A stretch of DNA of 55,408 nucleotides from Pyxidicoccus fallax (GTDB lineage Bacteria > Myxococcota > Myxococcia > Myxococcales > Myxococcaceae): the NCBI RefSeq assembly GCF_012933655.1, contig NZ_JABBJJ010000039.1, positions 1-55,408 on the forward strand, given 5' to 3'. The first letter of the stretch is position 1, and the number at the start of each line of letters is the position of its first letter. The position numbers were made by a program, and so were the translations under genes. The notes beneath the pieces were generated by a model that worked only from the letters and a program-made list of their open reading frames with translations, was not told the DNA's origin and made no database searches. Shown piece after piece: positions 46,354 through 54,588 of this stretch.

Positions 46354-48267
46354 TCAGGAGCCCGTTTCGTGCGGGCCCGGGTCGGACGACGAGGCCGGAC
46401 GGGCGACGTAGGAGACCTGCGGACCCGCCTGACGCGGAGGCCGGGGGCCACCCCGGTTCGGCCCCTGCCGGGGCTGCCGGTTTCCAGGGCCGCCGCCAGG
46501 GCCTCCCTGACGGGGCTCCCGGAGGTTGTTCGGCCCCGGCGGACCGGACGGAGCACCCCCCGTCGCGGGACGCATCTCCACCACGGGCTGGGAGCGCCCG
46601 GGGCCTCCCCGCCGCTCGCCGCGAGGAGGGGGGCCACCGCGCCCGTCATTCCTCGGAGGATGTCCGTTGCCGCGCGGCTCACCCCGGGGAGGCGCCCCGC
46701 TGCCATCGCGCGGCTCACTCGCGGAGTCGAACCTCGGGCCACCGCCTCGCTGCTCACCTCGGGGCGGACGCCCGTTGCCATCGCGCGGCTCGCTCGCGGA
46801 GGTGAGCCCCGGGGCTCCACCTCGCGGCTCACCCCGGGGCGGACGCCCGTTGCCGCCGAACCGCTCGTTCCGCGGAGGACGGCCGTTGCCTCCAGGGCGC
46901 TGCTCGTTCCCGCCGGGACGCCCACCGCCCGCGCCCTGCGCGGAGGCGTCAGGGTTCCCACCCCGCGGCTCGTGCTGGCCAGGAGCGCCGGAGTTCCCAC
47001 CGCGCTGCTCGCTCCGCCCCGGACGCCCACCGCCCGCGACCTGCGCACCCGGAGGCGGCGCACCCGCGTTCCCTCCGCGCCCGTTGCCTCCGGCGCGCGG
47101 CTCGAAGGGGCGGCGAGGGCCGCCATTGGAAGGGCGCGCCCCGGGCTGCTGCCCGTTCTGCGCCGGACGGGTGCCATTGGCGCCGCGCTGCTCGCCACCG
47201 GGCGGACGCGGCCCGCCACCGCCACCCGAAGGAGGACGGTTGCCACCGGGCTTCCCACCGAAGCGGTTGCGGCCCCCACGCGGGGGAGGCGTCGCCGCGG
47301 GCTTGCCGCGCTCGCCGCCACCCTGCTTCAGCACCAGGGCCTCCAGCTCCCGCAGCTCGGCCTCGGCGGCCTCCTCGGGCGTCATCGACGTCTGGGGCGC
47401 CGGCACGACGGGCTCCGCCACCGGAGCCGGCTCCGCGCGGAAGTCCCGGCGGAACTCGTTTCCACCCGCGCGCGGACCCTTGGAGCCACGGCCCGCATTC
47501 CCGCCGCGGCGGGGCGCCTCGCGGAAGTTGCCCCGGGGCGTGAAGTCCGGCGTCAGCTCCCGGCGCACATAGGCATTCCAGATTTCGCCCGTGTCCCCCT
47601 CCAGGTCGAACAGCCGCGGGTCGATGCCCGCCAGGAAGTTGCGGACGTTGTCCAGGTCGCGCCGGAAGTAGAACTCCGCGCGGTTGTTGCGCGCCGCCGC
47701 CACCGTCTGCGGGAAGTCGATGATGGTGGCGCCCTGCCAGCTCATCAGGATGTTGTACGGCGACAGGTCGCCGTGGATGAGGTCGGCGCAGAGCATGTTC
47801 ACCACCTGGGCGCGCAGGTCCAGGTAGAGCGCGTGCGCTTCATCGGGCGTGGCGGGCGGGGCCTCCACCAGCCGCGGGGCGGGGTGGCCTTCCGGGTCCA
47901 GCACCAGCTCCATCAGCAGGATGCCCTCGTAGAACATCACCGGTGTGGGCACGCGCACACCCTGGGCGTGCAGCTTGTAGAGCGAGTCCGACTCCGCGCT
48001 CTTCCACGCGTCCTCGGCCGCGTTCTGCCCGAAGCGGCTGCCCTTCTCGATGGCGCGACGGGTGCGGGAGTTGCGCACCTCGCGCCCCTCGCGGTAGCCC
48101 GCGTTGTTGCGGAAGTTGCGCTCGTGGCGCTCCTTGTACAGCTTGGCCGCCACCACCTCGCCCGCGTGCTGGACCAGCCACACCTCCGCCTCCTTGCCGG
48201 TCTTCAACTGGCCGATGACGGCCTCGATGATGCCGTCGGCGAGGAGAGTCTCTAGTGAGTCATTCAT
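46354..48267 (-). CDS. RIO1-family atypical serine kinase with long G/R/P-rich disordered tail
   Basis: 637 residues, ATG 48267. Residues ~1-245 are a complete RIO domain: VIGQLKTGKEAEVWLVQHAG, VVAAKLYK (ATP Lys), the STFKxR-like EKGSRFGQNA region, catalytic LIHGDLSPYNILMSWQ and metal-binding ATIIDFPQTV. Catalytic residues are intact. From ~250 to the end runs almost pure Gly/Arg/Pro/Asn/Glu with RGG-like and PPRGE repeats, interrupted by one helix near 310-330 (EEAAEAELRELEALVLKQGG). Bacterial RIO kinases are usually ~240-290 residues; a ~390-residue RGG tail is exceptional and suggests RNA binding or condensate formation (inference). Confidence 0.86.
   Translation of the reverse strand: MNDSLETLLADGIIEAVIGQLKTGKEAEVWLVQHAGEVVAAKLYKERHERNFRNNAGYREGREVRNSRTRRAIEKGSRFGQNAAEDAWKSAESDSLYKLHAQGVRVPTPVMFYEGILLMELVLDPEGHPAPRLVEAPPATPDEAHALYLDLRAQVVNMLCADLIHGDLSPYNILMSWQGATIIDFPQTVAAARNNRAEFYFRRDLDNVRNFLAGIDPRLFDLEGDTGEIWNAYVRRELTPDFTPRGNFREAPRRGGNAGRGSKGPRAGGNEFRRDFRAEPAPVAEPVVPAPQTSMTPEEAAEAELRELEALVLKQGGGERGKPAATPPPRGGRNRFGGKPGGNRPPSGGGGGPRPPGGEQRGANGTRPAQNGQQPGARPSNGGPRRPFEPRAGGNGRGGNAGAPPPGAQVAGGGRPGRSEQRGGNSGAPGQHEPRGGNPDASAQGAGGGRPGGNEQRPGGNGRPPRNERFGGNGRPPRGEPRGGAPGLTSASEPRDGNGRPPRGEQRGGGPRFDSASEPRDGSGAPPRGEPRGNGHPPRNDGRGGPPPRGERRGGPGRSQPVVEMRPATGGAPSGPPGPNNLREPRQGGPGGGPGNRQPRQGPNRGGPRPPRQAGPQVSYVARPASSSDPGPHETGS
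46640..46960 (-). repeat. Degenerate ~70-80-base repeats encoding the RIO kinase tail
   Basis: Repeating blocks such as GGCTCACCCCGGGG and GGACGCCCGTTGCC recur about every 70-80 bases and encode variants of NGRPPRGEPRGG with SASEPRDG between. Copy boundaries are imprecise and length variation between strains is expected. Confidence 0.6.
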
Positions 48268-48405
48268 TCAGACGCGGAAGTCCAGTGAGGTCCGGGCAAG
48301 GAGTCTCGGTGATGCGCGAGCGGCCCTGTTCGCCGCGCGGATGGCATGTGAACATCTCACAACCCCCTGTTGCTACCGCCATACCGTGGCAAGCCGTCGG
48401 GAGGA

Positions 48406-48435
48406 CCTGCAAGCCGCCTGCTAGCAGTTTGCAGG
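48406..48435. other. Nested palindrome upstream of the RIO kinase gene
   Basis: CCTGCAA (48406-48412) and TTGCAGG (48429-48435) flank a perfect 10-base palindrome CTGCTAGCAG (48418-48427). This lies in the 271-base gap between the RIO kinase start and the DUF4833-like stop. It could be an operator or an RNA structure in the RIO leader; otherwise the gap shows only an AT-rich patch (CTTTATATG, ~48463-48471). Confidence 0.4.
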
Positions 48436-48538
48436 AAGGGGTTCCAGGCCAGCCAGGGCTTCCTTTATATGCCTGGGTCATTGCTGACCGGGCGACCAGG
48501 CAGGCTCCCCCCGGGCGGGTGGCCCGGGAACGGGGCGC

Positions 48539-49108
48539 TCAGCGGCGGATGACCTCACGGGCGGACCGGCCGTCGGTGCCCGTGCCGTTGAGGAGCACGT
48601 AGTCCACGCCGGTGGGCCAGGCCGTCTTCACGAAGATGCGCTCGATTTGCGCCGCTCGGCCCTCCATCCGCGTCCACGCCCGGGCCGCGCACCGGCCGTT
48701 CTCCCGGAAGACCTCCACGTCGATGGTCCGGTCCGGCCAGGCCCGCAGCCGCACGTGCACCGTCCAGCCGGACGCCGTGGCCTCCACCTGCTGGCTGTCG
48801 ACCAGGCCGTAGGCCGGGCCCTCCCGGCCGAGCAGCGGTTCGACGGCCTTGTCCCCCTTCTCCAACATCCGCCAGTACGCATGGACGGGCTGAGGCCCCC
48901 GGGGTTGGCAGTGCTCGTCCACCCGGACGCCGTAGTGGACCTGGTTCTGGTTGGTGCTGCGAGCGATGAAGAAGGCCGAGTCCGCGCTCCGGGCCGGCGC
49001 AATCTTCCCCACCGTGTCGGCCTTCCCCGCCGGCTCGGCGAGCGACAGCCCCGGGCCCAGCAGCAGGGCCAGCCCGAGGGACCGCCACTTCCATTCGTCG
49101 TGTCGCAC
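48539..49108 (-). CDS. Secreted DUF4833-like protein
   Basis: 189 residues from GTG 49108, with GGGAGGGAGG just upstream on the minus strand. The signal peptide (MRHDEWKWRSLGLALLLGPG, LSLA/EP) indicates export. The mature part matches the DUF4833 pattern as I remember it: SAFFIARSTNQNQVHYGVRV, PVHAYWRMLEKGDKA, AYGLVDSQQVEA and WTVHVRLRAWPDRTIDVEVF. No catalytic motif is apparent and the function of the family is unknown. Confidence 0.68.
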   Translation of the reverse strand: MRHDEWKWRSLGLALLLGPGLSLAEPAGKADTVGKIAPARSADSAFFIARSTNQNQVHYGVRVDEHCQPRGPQPVHAYWRMLEKGDKAVEPLLGREGPAYGLVDSQQVEATASGWTVHVRLRAWPDRTIDVEVFRENGRCAARAWTRMEGRAAQIERIFVKTAWPTGVDYVLLNGTGTDGRSAREVIRR

Positions 49109-49273
49109 GCGTCCTCCCTCCCGTTATGTGGAGCGGCACCGGGCCAGGTGCCAGGGGCGCGCGGCGCAGAGTGCCTGAAACGCGTCAGCCCGCGAGTTCC
49201 ACTCCTGTCACGGGGGCGCGGATGTCCTTCCGTCCACGACCCGTGTTCCCCCGAACACCGCGGCGGCACCGGA

Positions 49274-49319
49274 CTGTCACCCAGAGGCCCGCGGGCCGCG
49301 CGAGGGCCTCGGGTGACAG
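49274..49319 (+). other. Long hairpin upstream of the H1/EF-hand gene
   Basis: CTGTCACCC (49274-49282) pairs with GGGTGACAG (49311-49319) and, after one bulged A, GAGGCCC (49284-49290) pairs with GGGCCTC (49304-49310): a 16-pair stem with one bulge and a 13-base loop. It ends 62 bases before ATG 49382. No T tract. It may be a leader element, an RNA processing site, a small RNA or a protein-binding site. Confidence 0.6.
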
Positions 49320-49381
49320 GGGGCTGCTGTCCCGCACCACGACAGCGCTACGATGCGTGCTTCCCAGGGAAGGGGCTCATC

Positions 49382-50020
49382 ATGGCGACGAAGTCACGCA
49401 AGAGCAGTGCTGTGAAGAAGTCATCCCGACGCACCCCCGCCACGAAGAAGGCGGCCACCCGGAAGCCCGCCGCGAAGAAGACGGCCACGAGGAAGGCCCC
49501 CGCGAAGAAGGCGGCGGTGAAGAAGGCCGGTGCCCGGCCGACGTCCGCGAGGAAGGCGGCCACGAAGAAGTCCGCGGTGAAGCGGGCAGGTCCCGCGAAG
49601 AAGGCCGGTGCCCGGAAGCCCGCGAAGAGGGCCGTCCGGCGTCCCACCGGGGCGCGCCCGCGGACCGAGGCGCCGACCCCGACCGCGCCCGCGGCTCCGG
49701 AGGTGGGCCCGCGGCCGGCCACGGGCTCTCCGTTCGTGGAGCAGGTGGAGACCTCGTCCGCCGGCATCCAGCCGCTCGCCCCCGAGCACGCGGCGGTGGA
49801 CGAGCTGACCAGCTCCGGCAACGAGCTGCTCGACATCTTCCAGCGCTATGACCGCAACCGCACCGGCTCCATCGAGCGCGCCGAGTTCGCCCGGCTGCTG
49901 GAGGCGCTCGGGCAGAACGTCACCGACGAGGAGCTGGAGATTGCCCTCGACACGGTGGATACCGACCGCACCGGGAAGATTTCCTGGCGCGAGTTCAAGG
50001 CGTGGTGGACCAGCCGCTAG
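49382..50020 (+). CDS. Histone H1-like basic protein fused to an EF-hand pair
   Basis: 212 residues from ATG 49382. Residues 1-95 are Lys/Ala/Arg/Pro repeats (SRKSSAVKKSSRR, KKAATRKPAAKKTATRK) like eukaryotic H1 tails and bacterial Hc1/AlgP-type proteins, expected to bind DNA non-specifically. A Pro/Ala linker follows (~96-140). Residues ~146-210 are two canonical EF-hands: loop 157-168 (DRNRTGSIERAE) and loop 193-204 (DTDRTGKISWRE), each with Asp1, Asn/Asp3, Gly6, Ile8 and Glu12. This suggests a calcium-responsive nucleoid protein (inference). No signal peptide. Its TAG stop shares CTAG with the convergent gene. Confidence 0.85.
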   Translation: MATKSRKSSAVKKSSRRTPATKKAATRKPAAKKTATRKAPAKKAAVKKAGARPTSARKAATKKSAVKRAGPAKKAGARKPAKRAVRRPTGARPRTEAPTPTAPAAPEVGPRPATGSPFVEQVETSSAGIQPLAPEHAAVDELTSSGNELLDIFQRYDRNRTGSIERAEFARLLEALGQNVTDEELEIALDTVDTDRTGKISWREFKAWWTSR

Positions 50021-51387
50021 AAGCGCATGAGCAGTCCGGGGCCGGCGGCGAGCGCGTCGTTGCGCCGGCCGGCGGGCATCACCACTGGCACGGGAACGGG
50101 CTGGAAGGCGCTGTCCGCCCGCGCGTCCTGCTGGGTGGGGCCCTCGGGCGCCAGGGCGGTGAGCAGGATGGTGATGGCGAAGGTGCCGGCCACGGTGCCC
50201 AGCACCGTCTTGGCCACCGTGACGTTGCTGACGTCCAGCCGCGAGCCGATGAGCAGCGCCGCCAGGCCCATGCCCGCGGGGAACAGGGTGGCGTCCCGGA
50301 CGGAGGAGGGCGGAATCTCCAGTGGAATGGCCAGCACCCCACCCAGGAGCATCCCCGCCGCGGGCGCGATGAGCAGCGGCGTGTAGCGGAAGCGCTCCCC
50401 GGACTGGCGTGAGCCGATGTACTCGACGAGGCCGGTGGTGACGAAGGCGTAGAAGGTCGTCATGCCCACCAGCCCGGTGTCTCCGGCGCTGACGTCCTCG
50501 CCGCCGGCGGTGAGGAACAGCACACTGGCGACGCCCACCTGTGAGGTGGTGAGGGCCAGCAGGGCCCGCTGCCGGCTGTCCAAATCCCAGCCGTTGGCGG
50601 CGCTCACCCCCGCCATGAGGCCCAGCGTGGAGGCGCTCGCGGCGAGCAGCGACTCGTTGCGCTTCACGGGGACGAAGTACTGGTACAGGGTGCTCGCCGT
50701 GCCGAGTGTGAGCGCGCCCAGCATCGCGCCCGCGTAGGCGTTGTCGCTCCGGCCGTTCGGGTCGTCGTACGTGTCGCCGAGCATGCCTCCCAGCACCATG
50801 CCGCCCACCGCCTGGGTGAGCACGAGCGTGGGGCCCCCGGAGTCGGCGGACAGGCGGCTGTAGCGCCGCGGGCGCTTCGGCGCCGGGGCCACCTTCAGGG
50901 GTGGTGGTGACTGTCGCGGCTCGGAGCCTTGGACCGTGGGCGCCTCGTGGAACCCCGGCTCCGTCGGGCGGGCCGTGGGGGGCGGCACCTGGAAGCTCGG
51001 CTCGGCCGTGCGGGGAGGGACCTCCTGGAGCCCCGGCTCCGTCGGGCGGGGCGTGGGCGCCGGCAGCTCCTGGAACCCCGGCTCCGCCGTGCGGGTGGGG
51101 ACCTCCTGGAGTCCGGGCTCGGCGGGGCGGGCCGTGGGCGCCGTCACCTCCTGGAGTCCGGGCTCGGCGGGGCGGGCCGTGGGCGCCGGCGCCTCCCGCG
51201 GCTCCGACGCGTTCCCGGCGGGGGCGTTGAACGAGGAGGGCGTGGCCCATTCGGGCTCGTCCGGGGCCGAGGGCGAGGACGTCAGGGGCGGCGGCGGGAG
51301 CGACTCCTGCGGAGAGGAAACGGCGGCCGGCTGCTGGGCGCTCGCGAGCGTGGCGGCGAGCCCCAACAGGAGGGCGATGGAACGCAT
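50017..51387 (-). CDS. Exported proline-rich-repeat protein with multi-helix membrane C-terminal half
   Basis: 456 residues from ATG 51387 (MRSIALLLGLAATLASA, cleavable signal), supported by AGGAG 7 bases upstream; longer starts add a non-signal extension. Residues ~20-170 are low complexity with a proline repeat of type APTARPAEPGLQEVP in six imperfect copies. Residues ~195-440 contain about six to eight hydrophobic segments rich in Gly/Ala (VLTQAVGGMVLGGMLGD, AGAMLGALTLGTASTLYQYF, LLIAPAAGMLLGGVLAIPLE, VLGTVAGTFAITILLTAL). Could be an inner-membrane protein with periplasmic proline arm or a beta-barrel-like outer membrane protein; the latter is less likely. Function unknown. Confidence 0.7.
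   Translation of the reverse strand: MRSIALLLGLAATLASAQQPAAVSSPQESLPPPPLTSSPSAPDEPEWATPSSFNAPAGNASEPREAPAPTARPAEPGLQEVTAPTARPAEPGLQEVPTRTAEPGFQELPAPTPRPTEPGLQEVPPRTAEPSFQVPPPTARPTEPGFHEAPTVQGSEPRQSPPPLKVAPAPKRPRRYSRLSADSGGPTLVLTQAVGGMVLGGMLGDTYDDPNGRSDNAYAGAMLGALTLGTASTLYQYFVPVKRNESLLAASASTLGLMAGVSAANGWDLDSRQRALLALTTSQVGVASVLFLTAGGEDVSAGDTGLVGMTTFYAFVTTGLVEYIGSRQSGERFRYTPLLIAPAAGMLLGGVLAIPLEIPPSSVRDATLFPAGMGLAALLIGSRLDVSNVTVAKTVLGTVAGTFAITILLTALAPEGPTQQDARADSAFQPVPVPVVMPAGRRNDALAAGPGLLMRF
50937..51200 (-). repeat. Imperfect 33-45-base repeats encoding proline arm
   Basis: Six units of pattern (A/P)PT(A/P)RP(A/T)EPGLQEVP alternating with shorter RTAEPGFQELP units. DNA copies share GGAGTCCGGGCTCGGCGGG and CTCCTGGA blocks, two of them near identical (~51109-51185), suggesting recent slippage. 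Confidence 0.75.
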
Positions 51388-51394
51388 GGGGTGG

Positions 51395-51399
51395 CTCCT
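51395..51399 (-). promoter_or_regulatory. Ribosome binding site fixing the start of the proline-rich protein
   Basis: AGGAG on the minus strand (51399-51395) with a 7-base gap to ATG 51387; this start also gives the best signal peptide. Confidence 0.6.
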
Positions 51400-51653
51400 G
51401 GACGGGCCCATCTTCATGGAGTCGGACCCTCTGGGGGAAGCATGGGCCACCGGGGTTCCGGGGACCCCGCCCGGGACGCGGGATGACGGCCCCGGGTCTT
51501 CCGAGCCTGCTCCCTCCTGAACCGAGCATCACCCTCCGGCGGGCGGCCTCGGCATTCCTCCGGGCCGCGCACTCCTGCGCCGGGCAGGTGTCTGGCATGA
51601 TGCAGTCACGTTGCCCGCCGTCCGTCGCATGAGGTGACGCCGGGCCGAGCTGA

Positions 51654-51670
51654 CCTACACTGGTTGTAGG
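51654..51670. other. Short inverted repeat just before the hybrid kinase start
   Basis: CCTACA (51654-51659) and TGTAGG (51665-51670), 5-base centre, 7 bases before GTG 51678. Possible operator or leader hairpin overlapping the ribosome binding region (GGGGGAAGG). Confidence 0.35.
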
Positions 51671-51677
51671 GGGAAGG

Positions 51678-54464
51678 GTGTCCGACCTGGCGTCCAGCGC
51701 ACATTCCGCCGTGTTCGAGCATGCGCGTGACGCCGTGCTCGTGCTCGACCCCGCGCAGCGGATTCAGGAGGTCAACCGCGCCGCGGAGCGGTTCTTCGGC
51801 CCGCGCGCGGAGCTGCGGGGCCACCCCGTGACGCACGTGCTCGCCGGCTGGCGTCCTCCCGAGCCGCGCGCCTCCTCCGACACGCCCCACGAGACGGAGC
51901 TCGCCGGCCAGCGGCCCGGTGGCGGGCAGGTCTACTACCTGCGCGTGCTGACGCTGACCCTGCCCGGCACGGAAGGGGCGAGCGGGGGCTGGGTGCTGCA
52001 GCTCCAGGACATGACGGGCTCGCTGGAGGTGGAAGCCTCCATCCGCCAGCAGAAGGAGTTCTTCGAGGCGGTGGTGCGCAACAGCCCCGTGGCCATCGTC
52101 ACCATCACCCGCCAGTTCCGCGTGCTGTCGTGGAACCCGGAGGCGGAGCGGCTCTTCGGGTACACGCCGCAGGAGGCGCTCGGGCGGCACATCTTCGAGC
52201 TCGTGGCCACCGAGCCCACCGTGCTCCCCGAGGCGGAGAAGGCCAGCAAGGAGGTCCTCTCGCGGGGCCGCGTCCACTCCGTCACCCGGCGCGTGCGCAA
52301 GAATGGCAGCGTGGTGGACGTGGAGCTGCTGGCGCTGCCGGTCTCCGTGGGCGGGCGGCAGCTCGGCTTCATCGCCATCTACCACGACATCACCGACCTG
52401 CAGCGGGCCCGCCAGGCGGCCGAGGCCGCCAACCAGGCCAAGAGCCTCTTCCTGGCCACGATGAGCCACGAAATCCGCACGCCGATGAACGCCATCATCG
52501 GCATGACGGGGCTCCTGCTGGACACCGGCCTGACGGAGGAGCAGCGCGACTTCGTCTCCACCATCCGCCAGAGCAGCGAGGCGCTGCTCACCCTGCTCAA
52601 CGACGTGCTGGACTTCTCCAAGATCGAAGCCGGCCGCTTCGAGACGGAGCGGCACCCCTTCGACCTGCGCCAGTGCGTGGAGTCGGTGCTGGACCTGCTC
52701 GCTGTGCGCGCCAGCGAGAAGGGGCTGGACCTGGCGTGTGACATCGCGCCGCACCTGCCGCAGATTCTCGTGGGCGACGCGTCGCGCCTGCGCCAGGTGC
52801 TCCTCAACCTGGTGGGCAACGCCCTCAAGTTCACCGAGCGCGGCGGCGCCGTGGTGTCGGTGGACGGCATGCGGGGCGGCGCGGAGAGCGCGCCCTGGGA
52901 GCTGACCTTCACGGTGCAGGACACCGGGCCGGGCATCCCGGAGGACATGCGCGCGGGGCTGTTCCAGCCCTTCAACCAGCTCGACGCGTCCGTGTCCCGG
53001 CGCTTCGGAGGCACGGGGTTGGGGCTGGCCATCAGCAAGCGGCTCGTGGAGGCCATGGGCGGCCGCATCTGGGTGGAGCGCGAGAGCGTGGGCGGCATCG
53101 GCACCACCTTCCGTTTCTCGCTCAGCGTGCAGGCCGCCGCGCAGCAGCCCGCCATCCACGTGCCCCCGGAGCAGCCCCTGTTGCAGGGCCGGCGCGTGCT
53201 CATCGTGGACGACAACGCCATCAACCGGCGCCTGCTGGGGCGGCAGCTCCAGCAGTGGGGCATCGAGTCGGTGGAGACGGCGTCGGGGCCGGATGCGCTG
53301 GCGCGGCTGCAGGCCGGGGCGCGCTTCGACGTGGCCCTCATCGACCACCAGATGCCGGGGCTGGACGGGCCGGCGCTGGCGGCGCGCATCCGCCAGTGGG
53401 GCGACATGCGCACGCTGCCGCTGCTGCTGCTCACCTCGCCCGGCCGCCGCGGCGTCACCCCGGAGGGACTGTTCTCCGCGGTGCTGTCCCGCCCGGTGAA
53501 GGCCTCGCAGCTCCATGACGCCCTGATGTCGTGCTTCTCGCACGACGTGGCGAGGCAGGCGCATGCCGCCCGCGTGGAGCGCCTCCCGCCGCGCCCGGGG
53601 CCCTTCCCCGGCGAGCGGCCCGGAGACCGGCTGCCCCTGGACATCCTCCTGGTGGAGGACAACCCCACCAACCAGAAGCTGGCGCTGCTGGTGCTGGAGC
53701 GGCTCGGCTACCGCCCGCAGGTGGCCAGCAACGGGCGCGAGGCGGTGCGCCTGGCGTCCCAGCAGCGCTTCGACGTCGTGCTGATGGACCTGCAGATGCC
53801 GGAGATGGACGGGCTGGAGGCCACCCGCCGCATCCGCGCGGAGCTGCCGCCCCACGCGCAGCCGTGGATCATCGCCATGACGGCCAACGCCATGGACTCG
53901 GACCGCGAGCAGTGCTTCGCGGTGGGCATGGACGACTTCCTGGGCAAGCCCATCCGCGTGGAGGCGCTGTCCTCCTCGCTGCTGCGCTGTCAGCCCCGCC
54001 GCGCCGACGTCGTGAAGGCCCCGCCTCCGGGCCCCGCGCCGGTGCCGCCGCCGTCCCCCCTGGACTCGGACGACCTGCCGGAGGTGGCGCGCATCCCCGG
54101 CCTGGAGCCGGCCGCGCTCTCCCGCCTGTGGAGGGAGCTGGGGGCGCAGTCGGGGCAGATTCTCCCGGAGCTCATCGAGACCGCCATGCACAGCATGCCG
54201 GCGCTGCTCGACGATGCCTTCTCCGCGCTGGCCCGGGGGAAGGTGGACGACCTGGGCCGGGCCGCCCACACGCTCAAGTCCAACGCGGCCTGGTTCGGGG
54301 CCACGGCGCTGGAAATGCAGTGCCGCGATATCGAGCTGCGCGCCGACACGGGCAACCTGGACGGCATGGCGGAGCGGCTGGAGCGCTGCCGGGCGGAGCT
54401 GGACGGAGCGCGGAGCCTGCTGGGGCGCCTGCGCGACAGCATCCTCTCCCTGGCACGGAGCTGA
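51678..54464 (+). CDS. Hybrid sensor histidine kinase with two receiver domains and Hpt
   Basis: 928 residues from GTG 51678. Order: PAS (~10-110), PAS (~125-235; VRNSPVAIVTITRQFRVLSW), HisKA with H263 (LATMSHEIRTPMNAIIGMTG), HATPase (~360-475; LNLVGNALKFTERGG, DTGPGIPEDM, GTGLGLAISKRL), REC1 (VLIVDDNAINRRLL; Asp ~555 in ALIDHQMPGLDG), REC2 (ILLVEDNPTNQKLALLVLER; Asp ~704 in LMDLQMPEMDG) and Hpt (His ~863 in RAAHTLKSNAAWFGA). No transmembrane segments, so it is a cytosolic sensor. All phosphoacceptor residues are intact, giving a full His-Asp-His-(Asp) relay; REC1 may be regulatory. It is an orphan, with no separate response regulator adjacent. Confidence 0.93.
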   Translation: MSDLASSAHSAVFEHARDAVLVLDPAQRIQEVNRAAERFFGPRAELRGHPVTHVLAGWRPPEPRASSDTPHETELAGQRPGGGQVYYLRVLTLTLPGTEGASGGWVLQLQDMTGSLEVEASIRQQKEFFEAVVRNSPVAIVTITRQFRVLSWNPEAERLFGYTPQEALGRHIFELVATEPTVLPEAEKASKEVLSRGRVHSVTRRVRKNGSVVDVELLALPVSVGGRQLGFIAIYHDITDLQRARQAAEAANQAKSLFLATMSHEIRTPMNAIIGMTGLLLDTGLTEEQRDFVSTIRQSSEALLTLLNDVLDFSKIEAGRFETERHPFDLRQCVESVLDLLAVRASEKGLDLACDIAPHLPQILVGDASRLRQVLLNLVGNALKFTERGGAVVSVDGMRGGAESAPWELTFTVQDTGPGIPEDMRAGLFQPFNQLDASVSRRFGGTGLGLAISKRLVEAMGGRIWVERESVGGIGTTFRFSLSVQAAAQQPAIHVPPEQPLLQGRRVLIVDDNAINRRLLGRQLQQWGIESVETASGPDALARLQAGARFDVALIDHQMPGLDGPALAARIRQWGDMRTLPLLLLTSPGRRGVTPEGLFSAVLSRPVKASQLHDALMSCFSHDVARQAHAARVERLPPRPGPFPGERPGDRLPLDILLVEDNPTNQKLALLVLERLGYRPQVASNGREAVRLASQQRFDVVLMDLQMPEMDGLEATRRIRAELPPHAQPWIIAMTANAMDSDREQCFAVGMDDFLGKPIRVEALSSSLLRCQPRRADVVKAPPPGPAPVPPPSPLDSDDLPEVARIPGLEPAALSRLWRELGAQSGQILPELIETAMHSMPALLDDAFSALARGKVDDLGRAAHTLKSNAAWFGATALEMQCRDIELRADTGNLDGMAERLERCRAELDGARSLLGRLRDSILSLARS

Positions 54465-54588
54465 GCCGGACTGTCCGCTGGAGCGAATCCGGGCTCCGGG
54501 GCTGGACACTTCCGGTGCGGCGCGGGCCCGCCAGGGACTATCTCTGCCGGGACGACGCGCGCTTCGCGCCCCGGGAGGAGAGAGGACC

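Noticed and set aside
46369..48255. 628-residue plus-strand open frame opposite the RIO kinase
   Set aside because: Antisense of a G/R/P repeat; the minus-strand RIO motifs are unmistakable.
51590..51605. Possible sigma-54 promoter (TGGCATGATGCA)
   Set aside because: Spacing between GG and GC elements is too short for a -24/-12 promoter.
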